This document shows positions 1 to 9,848 of a DNA stretch of 64,000 nucleotides, one piece after another; the first letter of the stretch is position 1, and the number at the start of each line of letters is the position of its first letter. The notes beneath the pieces were generated by a model. That model did no database searches. It saw nothing but the letters and a program-made list of their open reading frames with translations, and was not told the origin of the DNA. Where the stretch lies: the NCBI GenBank assembly GCA_958296015.1, contig CATQIH010000001.1:150638-214637 (forward strand), in the 5' to 3' direction. This DNA comes from Cyclobacteriaceae bacterium. Its GTDB lineage: Bacteria > Bacteroidota > Bacteroidia > Cytophagales > Cyclobacteriaceae. Position numbers and translations under genes: made by a program.

Positions 1-2250
1 CAGCTGGCAGGCGTTCACCAAACCGACTGGAGCTGGGCACCCTTGCTGGCAGATTTTGATAACGATGGCCTTAAAGATTTATTTGTCACCAATGGATACA
101 GAAGAGATGTAACCGACCTTGATTTTATAGTCTACGACTATCATACCCTGATGTTTGGTACTCAGGAGTACAAAGAAAAAGCCCTGTCAGAAAAGTTTGG
201 CTCCCTGCCTGAAATCAAGCTGGATAATTATGTCTTTAAAAACAAAGGTGATCTCACCTTCGAGGATGTGTCAGAAGATTGGGGCATCAAAATCCCATCC
301 TTTTCAAATGGTGCTGCTTATGCAGACCTTGATCGTGATGGCGACCTGGATATTGTGGTAAATAATATGGACGAACCTGCTTTCATCTATCGCAACAATG
401 CCAATCCCAATCAGGAAAATGAAGAAACCTCAAACCATTACCTCAATATTGCCCTCAAAGGCAGTGAGAAAAACAAAGCAGGCATAGGCACCAAAATAAA
501 GCTCAAACAGGCTGGTGGTATCCAGTATCATGAACAGGAACCTTGCAGAGGATACCTTTCTACTGTTGAGCAGCAGATTCATTTTGGTCTGGGTCATACA
601 ACCCATGTGGATTCCATGGAAATAACCTGGCCGGATGGTAACTATCAGTTACTAACCAATGTGCCTTCAGACACCCTCATATTGATAGACTACCACAATG
701 CTCAACGAACACACAAATCAGTACGTAAAATGCCTCCCAATGCGTTTTTTGAAGAACGATCAGATAGCCTGGGCATACATTTTCTGCACCACGAAACAGA
801 TTTCAACGATTTTGCCCAGCAAGTGCTACTACCGCACAAATATTCTCAGCAAGGTCCCTGCATAGCCGTTGGGGATGTGGACGGCGATGGGCTGGATGAT
901 TTCTATGTAGGAGGCGCAAAAGGTTTTGCAGGTACTTTCTTTGTACAAAATGAGCAGGGAGCGTTTGATACCGTCACCATGACCGTGGATAAAGAATATG
1001 AAGATGTGGATGCATTACTCTTTGACGCAGATAACGATGGTGACAATGATTTGTACGTGGTAAGCGGAAGCGTTGAATACAACAATGGATCAAAGTGGTA
1101 CCAGGACAGGCTTTACTTCAATGACGGAAAGGGTAATTTCACGTTGCAGACAAAGGCTTTGCCTGCCATGTATACCAGTAGTTCGTGCGTCAAAACAGCT
1201 GATTTTGATCAGGATGGAGACCTTGACTTGTTTGTGGGTGGAGGTATCGTACCAGGTCATTACCCTTCTTCGGAAAAAAATTATTTATTGCAAAACGATA
1301 AAGGAAAGTTCACAGAGGTGACGGCAACAAAAGCAAACGGGCTAACAACAACAGGGCCTGTTAAAGATGCCCTGTGGTCTGATTTTAACAATGATGGTCT
1401 GGTGGATCTCATCGTGGCAGGAGAGTGGATGCCCCTCACTTTCTTGGAGAATACGGGAGGAGAACTAACGGATATTACGAAAGATACAGGCATTCAATCG
1501 GCCAGAGGATGGTGGAACAGCATCAGCAGCGGAGATTTTGACCACGATGGCGACCTAGATTATGTAGTGGGCAATCTTGGCCTGAATACCCAATACAAAG
1601 TATCTGAGGAGCAACCTATGCAGCTGTTTGTCAAGGATTTTGATGAAAATGGCAGCACAGACCCTGTTTTGACTTACTATACAATGAATGATCAAGGCAA
1701 AATGGCACCTTTTGTTGCCCCCCCCCGCGATCAGCTTATCAGCCAGATACCGGCGATGAAGGGAGTCTTTGGCAGATATGCGCTATATGCTAAGGCCAGC
1801 CTGGAAGATGTCATTCCTCTGTCTATGCAAAAAGGAATGATCAGGAAAGAAGCTACCGAATTTAAAAGCAGTTATTTTGAAAACCTGGGAAATGGTAAGT
1901 TTCGTATCAAAGCATTGCCCGTAGAAGCACAACTGGCTCCAATATATGGCATAGTCACCCTGGATATAAATCAGGATGGACATCCGGATGTGCTGACAGT
2001 AGGAAATTCCTACGCTCCTGAAGTTCAGAATGGCAGATATGATGCAGGGGTAGGTAATGTTTTGCTAGGCGATGGAACTGGAAACTTCGAGAATATACCG
2101 CCTGCTGAAACACATTTTTTTGTGGATGGAGACGCTAAAGCACTGGCAACCATCAGGCATGGACAGCATGGTATGCTGATATTGGCAGCCTGTAACCAGG
2201 GAAAACTAAAAGCGTTTCAACTAACTGGAATAGCGTATGAAAATCTCTGA
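1..2250 (+). CDS. FG-GAP/VCBS repeat protein with ASPIC/UnbV domain (5' end outside window)
   Basis: The reading frame is open from the first base, so the N-terminus lies outside the window and the TTG at 43 is not a real start. The visible 749 residues carry many calcium-type loops of the form DxDxDG (for example ADLDRDGDLD and ADFDQDGDLDLF), typical of FG-GAP/VCBS beta-propeller blades. An ASPIC/UnbV-like segment lies near codons 160-215 (GIGTKIKL through ITWPDGN). It resembles the full-length protein at 41273-44650, whose equivalent region begins about 370 residues in, so roughly a third is probably missing here. Such proteins are secreted or surface-exposed in Bacteroidota and often accompany SusC/D loci; their biochemical role is unknown. 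A run of nine C at 1718-1726 is kept in frame. Confidence 0.9.
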   Translation, partial: QLAGVHQTDWSWAPLLADFDNDGLKDLFVTNGYRRDVTDLDFIVYDYHTLMFGTQEYKEKALSEKFGSLPEIKLDNYVFKNKGDLTFEDVSEDWGIKIPSFSNGAAYADLDRDGDLDIVVNNMDEPAFIYRNNANPNQENEETSNHYLNIALKGSEKNKAGIGTKIKLKQAGGIQYHEQEPCRGYLSTVEQQIHFGLGHTTHVDSMEITWPDGNYQLLTNVPSDTLILIDYHNAQRTHKSVRKMPPNAFFEERSDSLGIHFLHHETDFNDFAQQVLLPHKYSQQGPCIAVGDVDGDGLDDFYVGGAKGFAGTFFVQNEQGAFDTVTMTVDKEYEDVDALLFDADNDGDNDLYVVSGSVEYNNGSKWYQDRLYFNDGKGNFTLQTKALPAMYTSSSCVKTADFDQDGDLDLFVGGGIVPGHYPSSEKNYLLQNDKGKFTEVTATKANGLTTTGPVKDALWSDFNNDGLVDLIVAGEWMPLTFLENTGGELTDITKDTGIQSARGWWNSISSGDFDHDGDLDYVVGNLGLNTQYKVSEEQPMQLFVKDFDENGSTDPVLTYYTMNDQGKMAPFVAPPRDQLISQIPAMKGVFGRYALYAKASLEDVIPLSMQKGMIRKEATEFKSSYFENLGNGKFRIKALPVEAQLAPIYGIVTLDINQDGHPDVLTVGNSYAPEVQNGRYDAGVGNVLLGDGTGNFENIPPAETHFFVDGDAKALATIRHGQHGMLILAACNQGKLKAFQLTGIAYENL

Positions 2251-2485
2251 TTTCAATGATATTTACTGCTCAGCGTTTGGTAGACATTTTTTGTATAGGA
2301 GTTGCGCAAACAACACTTAGACAAGCCCTCCAAAGCTTTAATGCAGTATTGCGCGTAGAAAAGTTTATGGACATCTGTAGCAATTCCGCTACCTTGCCGA
2401 CAGCAAAAGCGACCAAATAGGGCTTTATCCGCCAGAGCAGCCGATGATGCTGTTCATGTATTGAAAAAGCAAAAAATATAACGTT

Positions 2486-4618
2486 ATGAAAAGAATCTTT
2501 ATTCCTTTACTTCTTGTACTCTTTGTGGCTATCGGACTGCTGGCCCGGTTTGTAACAGCAAATAAGTCTGTGGCATCGGGAAAAGACTGGGCAGAGTATC
2601 TGGGTGGTCCGCACAGAAACCATTACTCTACCCTAAAGCAGATCACTCCGGAAAATGTTGACCAACTCAGGGTGGCCTGGGAGTATCACACGGGAGATAC
2701 CGGTCAGATTCAGTGCAATCCGATCATTGTGGATGGCGTGATGTATGGCATGACGGCCACCATACAACCTTTTGCTATTGATGCCGCTACCGGGAAAGAA
2801 TATTGGCGAAAAAGCTATAAAGACAAGGATCAGTCGAGCACCAGCCGGGGGCTGGTCTATTGGAAGAAAGGAACTGATCAGCGCATTTTGTATACCAATC
2901 ACGAATGGCTGTATGCTGTAGAAGCAAAGAAAGGAAAACCTGTTATTGCTTTTGGTGAAAACGGGCGGGCCAACCTGAAAGCCGGGCTGGGAGAGACTGC
3001 CGTGGATAAAATGGTGATTTCCAATACACCGGGTACGGTTTACGAAGACCTGATTATCATGCCCCTGCGTGTCTCGGAAGGTGCTGATGCAGCTTTAGGG
3101 CATATTCAGGCTTTTAACATCAAAACTGGTAAGCTCGCCTGGGTTTTCCATACCATACCCCAACCCGGAGAATTTGGCTATGATACCTGGCCAAAAGAGA
3201 CCTACAAAAATACGGAAGTAGGGGCCGCTAACAACTGGGCAGGGATGGCCGTTGACCGTGAACGTGGCATTATATATGTACCGACCGGCTCCGCCGCGCA
3301 CGACTTCTATGGGGCTAACCGTAAAGGCAGTAACCTGTTTGCCAACTGCCTGCTGGCATTGGATACCAAAACCGGTAAACGCATCTGGCACTTCCAGTTT
3401 GTGCATCACGACCTGCTGGATCGGGATCCGCCCGCGCCCCCTAACTTGATAACCGTAACCCATCAGGGAAAAAAGATCGATGCCGTTGCACAGGTCACCA
3501 AGCAGGGTTATGTTTTTGTCTTCAACAGAGAAACCGGTGAGCCGCTTTTTCCGATAGCAGAAAAGCCGGTGCCTGCCTCCGACATACCCGGAGAACAGGC
3601 ATGGGCAACGCAGCCTTTTCCCACCAAGCCAGCACCCTATGCACGGCAAACTTTCACCGAAGCTGACATCAGTCCTTATGCCATCAATCAACAAGTGCTG
3701 ATAGATCTGTTGAAAGAAAGCAGGTCGGAGGGACCCTTTACACCCCTGAGCAAACAGGGCACGGTGGTGTATCCCGGATTGGATGGAGGTGCTGAGTGGG
3801 GCGGTGCTGCGGCAGATCCTGAAGGCGTTCTCTACCTCAATAGCAGCGAAATGGCCTGGCATATCAGTTTAGGCCCTGCCGCTTCTGAAGACCAATTGGC
3901 AAGCCTTTCCTCCGGCCAACAACTATATACTTTAAACTGTACGCCTTGTCATGGCCCTGAACGCAAAGGAAATCCTCACAGTGGTTTTCCATCGCTGGTA
4001 GCTATTGCCAACCGCCGCGAGCGGGGGCATGTCGGAAGTGTCATTACACACGGACAAGGCATGATGCCTGCTTTTAGTAAGTTCTCTAAAGAGGAAGTGC
4101 AAGACCTGGTAGCATTTCTCTTTGAAGAGGAGACAGACAGTATCAAAGAGCCTGGATTAGCTAAAACGGAAGCAGTACCTAAAATTCCCTATGAAATTTC
4201 AGGATATACCAAATTTCTGGATAGCCTTGGCTACCCGGCCGTTCGTCCACCCTGGGGCACCCTGAATGCCATTGACCTCAACACAGGGGAGTACCTGTGG
4301 AAAGTTGCCTTCGGAGAATATCCTGAGCTGATAGCCAAAGGTATACCGCAGACCGGCTCGGAAAGCTATGGCGGTCCGGTCATCACTGCCAGTGGACTGT
4401 TGTTCATTGCTGGCACAAAAGATGGTAAATTCAGGGTGTATGACAAAAGCAATGGCGCACTTCTGTGGGAAACAAAGCTTCCTACACCAGCCTTTGCTAC
4501 TCCCAGCACCTACGAAGTCAATGGAAAACAATATGTGGTGGTGGCCTGTGGCGGAACGAAACTGGATGCGCCGGGTGGAGATAGCTATGTTGCTTTTGCA
4601 TTACCAGACGCTAAATAA
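2486..4618 (+). CDS. PQQ-dependent dehydrogenase with inserted cytochrome c domain
   Basis: A quinoprotein of the membrane-bound glucose dehydrogenase type (710 aa). It should oxidise a sugar or alcohol in the periplasm and pass electrons to the respiratory chain. Residues 5-25 form one hydrophobic anchor, unlike the five-helix anchor of E. coli Gcd. PQQ-propeller sequence runs from about 30 to 470 and resumes after 560. Between them sits a c-type haem domain with CTPCH at residues 485-489 and a likely Met ligand at 526 or 527 (GMMPAF), which gives the enzyme its own electron relay. It follows the FG-GAP gene after 235 bp that hold nothing recognisable, and it converges on the phosphoesterase gene. 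The substrate cannot be read from sequence. Confidence 0.9.
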   Translation: MKRIFIPLLLVLFVAIGLLARFVTANKSVASGKDWAEYLGGPHRNHYSTLKQITPENVDQLRVAWEYHTGDTGQIQCNPIIVDGVMYGMTATIQPFAIDAATGKEYWRKSYKDKDQSSTSRGLVYWKKGTDQRILYTNHEWLYAVEAKKGKPVIAFGENGRANLKAGLGETAVDKMVISNTPGTVYEDLIIMPLRVSEGADAALGHIQAFNIKTGKLAWVFHTIPQPGEFGYDTWPKETYKNTEVGAANNWAGMAVDRERGIIYVPTGSAAHDFYGANRKGSNLFANCLLALDTKTGKRIWHFQFVHHDLLDRDPPAPPNLITVTHQGKKIDAVAQVTKQGYVFVFNRETGEPLFPIAEKPVPASDIPGEQAWATQPFPTKPAPYARQTFTEADISPYAINQQVLIDLLKESRSEGPFTPLSKQGTVVYPGLDGGAEWGGAAADPEGVLYLNSSEMAWHISLGPAASEDQLASLSSGQQLYTLNCTPCHGPERKGNPHSGFPSLVAIANRRERGHVGSVITHGQGMMPAFSKFSKEEVQDLVAFLFEEETDSIKEPGLAKTEAVPKIPYEISGYTKFLDSLGYPAVRPPWGTLNAIDLNTGEYLWKVAFGEYPELIAKGIPQTGSESYGGPVITASGLLFIAGTKDGKFRVYDKSNGALLWETKLPTPAFATPSTYEVNGKQYVVVACGGTKLDAPGGDSYVAFALPDAK

Positions 4619-4677
4619 GTACATGAGAACAACACGATCCTGTATGCCTGTGCCGGGCACATCCGGCGTAATACTAC

Positions 4678-4783
4678 TATGCTAGGGCACATTTCAGATT
4701 TGTGCGTCCGCGTCCCGGCGGGGAACCGCACCACCGCAGGCTGTGTATTACAGCCCACTTTCAGGCAAATGTACCGTATTGTA
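4678..4783. mobile_element. Miniature transposable element, older copy (106 bp)
   Basis: An ancient-looking copy of the same element found at 13538, 29619 and 29862. Its left end TATGCTAGGGCACA and right end TGTACCGTATTGTA are degenerate inverted repeats. The first 27 bases match the young copies at about 20 positions. The right part shares CAGCCCACTTT and AATGTACCGTA with them. The flanks TAATACTAC and CAGTACTAC agree at 7 of 9 positions and look like a decayed 9-bp target duplication. The GC-rich core can fold, with GTGCG pairing to CGCAC. It lies between convergent genes, codes for nothing, and is interpreted as non-autonomous. Confidence 0.75.
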
Positions 4784-4840
4784 CAGTACTACATAACCTG
4801 AGTTGCAGATCATGTGGCTACCGTGATCTGCTTGAGTCAA

Positions 4841-7263
4841 CTATTCTTCAGTTTCAACCATCCGCACAAAAGCACTTCTTTTGGGCGCAGGCATTTCGCT
4901 GCCGATGCCTTTCACGGTCTTCCAGATCACTTCGCTGAATGCATTATCCGGGATAGCATCTTCTTCTGATAAGTCGAAGTGCTCAGATTGTTCAGAAAGC
5001 TCATTTTTTTCGGTGTTCATGGCATTCAGATCTATTTGATTGGGTAATGCCTTATAAGGCGTAAGTGTGGGAGATGCCGTAAAACATTGCCACAAAGAAC
5101 TGGCCGCTGCATCGTACTGGCTCATCGGGGGCAAACCCAAAATCAACTCCATAGTGCGCAATACCGACGAGGTGGAGTACATTTCATGGATGACGCTGCC
5201 ACGCTTGATGTAGGGGCTGGCTACCAGTAGTACGGAGCGGTGGGCATCCACATGGTCTGGACCATTCTGGGCATCATCTTCCAGTATAAAAATGGCTGAG
5301 CTGGCCCAGAGGTCGCTGTTGGAGATGTGCTCTACAATTTTGCCCAATGCCAGGTCATTGTCGGCTACATAAGCTTTGGGGTAGGAACTCCTAATTTTGC
5401 GCCCGCTGTATGATCATTACCAATACGAATCACCTGAAATTGTGGGACGGCTTCCAGAGCCAACAGAGAATCAAAGTCTGTTTTCCACTGTTTAAACCGA
5501 TCTACGTCCCGGATGCTCAAGTCAAATCCGGCAAAATCCTGGTCTGTGTGTCCTTCCAGCGAGGGGAGTTGCGGTTTTCCGTCGTTGACAAATTCACCAT
5601 AACTGCGGTACGATACGCCTGCCCTTTGGCAATAGTCCCAGATAAACCCCTGGGCAGGATAAGCAATTTTGCGGGAGCCTTCATAATCATAGGTGCCCCC
5701 GCGCCCACTGTAATAGCTGGGCCAGGTTTTTTCCACATAATCAGTGGCATAGGCAGCCATTGACCAGTTGTGCCCATCGGCACTCACTTCTGCGTCCACA
5801 TAAAAATTATCCAGCAGCACAAATTCCCGGGCCAGCTTGTGGTGGTTGGGGGATACTTTTTCAGGAAACAGGCAAAGAGCAGTATCGCCGTTACCTTCCG
5901 GCATGTCTCCCAGCACCTGATCGTAGGTTCTGTTCTCTTTGATGATATAGAATACATGCTTGATGGGAGAAGTTTGTGCTATGGTTTGCGGAATCGGATT
6001 ACTGGCCTCTCCTGCGGCTTTCTGCTCTTTCTCTTTGTTGTAAGGCGTGTTTTTGTATACAATCCGGGAGTAGGCAGAAAGCGTAGCTTCATCAGGCAAT
6101 GGCAGCACAGACAAAGAACCTTTGAAAAGGCGGGCAATGTATTGCGTGTCGTCGGTACGTTTTTCATAAGGATTGGGACCCCGTGGGTTGGCCTTGGAAG
6201 CGTTTCCTTTGCCATTGGTGACAAAAAGCTGATCACCCACTATGCGAACAGCAGTCGGATACCAGCCGGTGGGAATAAAACCCAGCGACTTGCTTTCTCC
6301 GGGGGTGGTAACATCAAAAACCGCCAGACAGTTGTTGTCTGCATTTGCCATAAAAAGCTGGGTTTCACCGTCGGATTCAGCCAGTGCCAGTCCGTTGGTA
6401 GTACTCCCGGCAGGTGCATCCGGATACAGGGTAGCCGAAATGTTTTCTACCACTTTTTGCTGCGCCAGATCAATCACCGAAACGGTGTTGGCATTGGCAT
6501 TAGCCACAAAAAGATAGGCACTATCCTGGCTCATCACCATATCATTGGGATGGCTTTCTACCTGGATGGGTGCTAAAAATTGCTGGGTTTCCACATCAAA
6601 AACGGCTACCTCACTTCCGCCCCAAAGCGATATGTACAACAAAGCACGGCTGGCATCAAACAGGCAGGTATAAGCTTCGTGAGGCAAAGGGAATTTTTTA
6701 GTAACCTCAAGCCTATTGACATCAGCCACATACAAGGCACTGTCTTCTTTGGTGACGGCGTACAGCGTGTTGCCGGTATCATTGATGGCAATACCTGCCA
6801 CGGAAATTTTATTGGGCCAGGGGGCACCTAGCACAATAGAATCTGTCAAATGCAGTTTCCCTGAGGACAAAGCGTATTGTTTGACAGTATTCTTATTGCC
6901 TGCCGACACATACAGAAAACGATCGTTGGGGCTAAAACACAAGCCCACCCATGCCTGTGCAATGGCGACTTCATCAATTACCTTTTCCTGCTGCACATCC
7001 ACCAGTTGAATGCTCTGCATACCCTGTCCATTGTTGGTGACGGCCATATATTGCTGATCATGCGTCAGAGCCATATTGAGCGGCAGATCGCCTAGCGGAA
7101 CGGTTTTTCCTGCCGGAGTCAGTGCCCAGCCATTGGGCAGCATCACCCGGGAGCTATCCAATTGGTCGTACAAAGCTTGTGAAGGGTTTTTGCTTATCTG
7201 CTTATCAGATGAACAACTTGCGCAAATCAGCAGACAGAAGCTAAATCTAAATAAATGATGCAT
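4841..7263 (-). pseudogene. YncE-like beta-propeller/phosphoesterase lipoprotein, frameshifted
   Basis: Two adjacent frames make one protein of about 807 aa. Residues 1-17 form a lipoprotein signal ending at Cys17. YVTN/YncE-like propeller repeats follow (about 35-390), then a phosphoesterase domain of the alkaline phosphatase superfamily starting near 430 (IIKENRTYDQVLGDM). The upstream frame stops at 5365 just after NDHTAG. The next frame continues with ADNDLALGKIVEHI and EDDAQNGPDHVDAHR, exactly as in the intact paralogue at 21528. The break is near 5378-5386, and one extra base (a third C in the CC before TACCCC on the coding strand) would repair it. This may be a sequencing error or a genuine inactivation. 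If intact, the protein would cleave a phosphoester at the cell surface. Confidence 0.85.
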
Positions 7264-7272
7264 AGGCTGAGG

Positions 7273-8271
7273 TTAATGGTTGTAAAAATAGCCAACTACG
7301 GGCAGATGATCGCTGATGATGCGCATGGTATCGCTGGAAAAAAAGTGCTCCACCTGAATACTATCTTTGACTGCTTCAGCATACATATTCTCATTGACCA
7401 GCATATGATCCAACCTGCGGCTGGGATGATCTGAAGGATGAGAATACACGCTGGTATCTATGGCATCAACAAACTTTTCCGAGAGTTGATCACTGGCCAG
7501 CAACAAGCCAATCTCCTCACTGCCAGGCGTGGCGTTCAAATCTCCGGCTACCATCATATTTTCTTCCGGGTTCTCACGTAATATCCGGTTAAATTGTGTA
7601 ACCAGCAAATTGATCTGTCCCTTTCGCATGGCCACATTCCGCTCACCCCGGCCTGCTTTGAGGTGAACTCCAGTCAGCAGAAATGCATAATCTTCTGATG
7701 GAAACACATCCACAGACCACATCCGGGTATTGATTTGGTTTTGCGTTTCCTGGCTTCCATCTTCGGCAATATAACCGGGAAGTGGCGTGGTAGCATTGCC
7801 GTAGCCAGAGATTACACCCATCGGAAACCGGCTCATGATGACCACATTCATGTACCAACTGTGGCTGGGTACGTCGGCAAAAAAGCGATACTGCATATCA
7901 GGTAAAGAATCATTGGCTATTTTCTCCAGGTATTTAGCACTTTCAAATTCTTGCAGCACCACAATATCTGCATCTGCTTTTCTCAACGCATCCACCAGCA
8001 GATGCAGCCGCTGCGGCATGTTTTTGGGCGGGTTGTCTTCCCGCTCATTGTTGATGTAAGGATCATCATAAGGGTCTACAAAATGTTCCACATTCCAGGA
8101 GAGGACTTTAAACGTTGAATCTTGCGGATATTTGAAATCCGCAGGCACTACAATGGCGGAGTTCTCACCTGATCTTTCGCGCTTGCTGACATTAGCATCT
8201 GTGTAGTTTCTTTGGGTGCAGGCACACAAAAGCAGGCCCATGATCAGAAAGGTGGTGTGTTTGATTGTCAT
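7273..8271 (-). CDS. Endonuclease/exonuclease/phosphatase-family lipoprotein
   Basis: A 332-residue member of the EEP fold (DNase I, sphingomyelinase and inositol phosphatase relatives). A lipoprotein signal ends at Cys18 (LLCAC). The catalytic motifs appear in order: SWNVEHF (Asn), LQEFES (metal-binding Glu), GVHLKAG (His), AGDLNATP (Asp and Asn) and ISDHLPVVGYF (terminal Asp-His). Being exported and anchored, it probably cleaves an extracellular phosphodiester such as nucleic acid or a phospholipid head group. It sits 9 bp upstream of the frameshifted phosphoesterase gene and downstream of a SusC/SusD pair, so it probably belongs to that operon. The substrate is not determinable. Confidence 0.88.
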   Translation of the reverse strand: MTIKHTTFLIMGLLLCACTQRNYTDANVSKRERSGENSAIVVPADFKYPQDSTFKVLSWNVEHFVDPYDDPYINNEREDNPPKNMPQRLHLLVDALRKADADIVVLQEFESAKYLEKIANDSLPDMQYRFFADVPSHSWYMNVVIMSRFPMGVISGYGNATTPLPGYIAEDGSQETQNQINTRMWSVDVFPSEDYAFLLTGVHLKAGRGERNVAMRKGQINLLVTQFNRILRENPEENMMVAGDLNATPGSEEIGLLLASDQLSEKFVDAIDTSVYSHPSDHPSRRLDHMLVNENMYAEAVKDSIQVEHFFSSDTMRIISDHLPVVGYFYNH

Positions 8272-8314
8272 GTGATGGATAAAATAGTAGGTAGTATTTC
8301 TTATTTTTTTTAGG

Positions 8315-8347
8315 GTAGGACAACTGCGCGATGTCCAGTTGTCCTAC
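8315..8347 (-). other. Strong 12-bp intergenic stem-loop
   Basis: A perfect inverted repeat, GTAGGACAACTG and CAGTTGTCCTAC, around a 9-base loop, lies in the 101-bp gap between the SusD gene and the EEP lipoprotein gene. On the coding (minus) strand the stem is followed by CCT and a run of A, not U, so it is not a standard intrinsic terminator. It more likely stabilises the 3' end of the upstream susCD message or tunes expression of the downstream genes. The structure is seen directly; the role is inferred. Confidence 0.6.
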
Positions 8348-8372
8348 AAAAGAGCAGTGTATTGATGGAAAA

Positions 8373-9836
8373 CTACTGATTTGACCACCAGCCATTGGAA
8401 AGCAGGTTATCACCTTCATCAAGCAACTCCACAGCCTGGTGGTAGTTTGCGGTGTTCACGGACTTGAGCAGGGGAGGATACACCATGCGCTGCATGATTT
8501 CATCGGTGAGCATGGCCGAACCCACATGAAATTCAGGAAATCCTACCCTTCGATAGTTCAGCCAGCCATCGTATCCCTGGTAATAAAAGTTGATGTATTC
8601 CTGCGTCCATACCTGCCGAAGGGCTTGCTGGGTATCAGTTGAAAGTTGCATATCTTCCTGAGTGAGGAAAGCGTCGATATCCGCTTCGGCCACGCCCCAC
8701 CAGGCGCAACTGGCCCGGATACCCTCCTGGTAGTGTACAGCAGCATCGCCTGCCACATACCCTTGCAGGATGGCTTCTGCTATATAAAACGCAGCTTCTG
8801 CCTGTGAGAACAGCACTGAAGGCGCGGTGACACCATTCAGCCCAGAATACGGAGCTGCCAGCCCTTCAAAAGTTCGGATGATGTCCGGGCTTTCTCCCGT
8901 AGGAACGCCCAGATAAACAGGGTTACCCGTCTGATCTACATTCACCGGATTGTCGTCTTTGTCTACACCCAACACTGCCATATGAGGTCTTCTGGGATCC
9001 AAAATTGCCTGTAGTTTAGTGGCAAAGGTTTCTCCGAGTGCTACCGAACCAGGTGTGTTTGTGTTGATGGTAGATTCCAGTCCAAAACGCCCATCATAAA
9101 TAATGGCGGCTGTTTCATCGGCAGTAGCAATCAGCTCATCGGTATTGATCAGGGCAGCAATATCACTGATGACGGAAGGATCTACCTTCACCATTTTCAT
9201 ATACATCCGTAGCTTTAAGCTATTGGACAGCTTTCTCCATTTGGTATGGTCTCCCAGATAAAAAGGGTCGCCCCCACGCGTAAAGTTTCCCTGTGGTTTT
9301 GTCTCTAACAAGCTATAGGCCAACTCCAGAGAGTCCAGGTTGGCCCGATAGATGGCTTCCTGGGTATCAAAGGCTGGTCTGAAATTCAACTGATCTCCCT
9401 GAAGAGCTTCTGAGTAGGGCACCGGACCAAAAACATCGGTGAGGTAGGTGGTGAGATATGCTTCCAGCACCAGACCGGCTGCCAGGTAATCATCTAATTT
9501 TTCTTGCCTGGCTCTTTGTTTCAGGTCATCAATGTCGTAGAGGGTACCATAGATATTGTCATAAATTTCTTCAGAATCCGATCCCTTAAAATCGTAACGG
9601 TGGCGCTGGTCTATCAAGGAGGTATTGGTCCAGTATTGCCCTACATAATTACCAATATCGCCATAGCTACGCGACCGGGTACCTGCATCATACACCACCT
9701 GGGTGAGCAACGAGGCTACGTCTATATTCGTCATCCGCGTTGGATCGGTATTGATTTCTTCAAAGTCGTGGCAGGAGGTAAGCAGGGTGAACAGTGCTAC
9801 CACAAAAAGCCAGTGTTTGTTTTTATAATAAGTCAT
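8373..9836 (-). CDS. SusD/RagB-family nutrient-binding lipoprotein
   Basis: A 487-residue surface lipoprotein (signal ending at Cys22, LLTSC) of the SusD-like type that caps a SusC channel. The helix-rich N-terminal half (INTDPTRMTNIDVASLLTQV and following), the SNSLKLRMYMKM segment and the C-terminal EYINFYYQGYDGWLNYRRVGFPE segment fit the shorter SusD-like group. It is encoded 12 bp downstream of the SusC gene at 9849-13211, so the two are co-transcribed. The ligand is unknown. The neighbours are mostly phosphoesterases, so a phosphorylated or nucleic-acid-like polymer fragment is more plausible than starch, but this is inference from context. Confidence 0.92.
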   Translation of the reverse strand: MTYYKNKHWLFVVALFTLLTSCHDFEEINTDPTRMTNIDVASLLTQVVYDAGTRSRSYGDIGNYVGQYWTNTSLIDQRHRYDFKGSDSEEIYDNIYGTLYDIDDLKQRARQEKLDDYLAAGLVLEAYLTTYLTDVFGPVPYSEALQGDQLNFRPAFDTQEAIYRANLDSLELAYSLLETKPQGNFTRGGDPFYLGDHTKWRKLSNSLKLRMYMKMVKVDPSVISDIAALINTDELIATADETAAIIYDGRFGLESTINTNTPGSVALGETFATKLQAILDPRRPHMAVLGVDKDDNPVNVDQTGNPVYLGVPTGESPDIIRTFEGLAAPYSGLNGVTAPSVLFSQAEAAFYIAEAILQGYVAGDAAVHYQEGIRASCAWWGVAEADIDAFLTQEDMQLSTDTQQALRQVWTQEYINFYYQGYDGWLNYRRVGFPEFHVGSAMLTDEIMQRMVYPPLLKSVNTANYHQAVELLDEGDNLLSNGWWSNQ

Positions 9837-9848
9837 GCTGGTTGGTTT

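Noticed and set aside
3095..3862. A 255-codon minus-strand open frame inside the PQQ dehydrogenase gene
   Set aside because: It lies wholly within a well-supported gene on the other strand and has no recognisable domain or start context; it is a shadow of that gene.
4702..4938. A 78-codon plus-strand frame downstream of the PQQ dehydrogenase gene
   Set aside because: It is made largely of the miniature element at 4678-4783 and antisense of the phosphoesterase gene.
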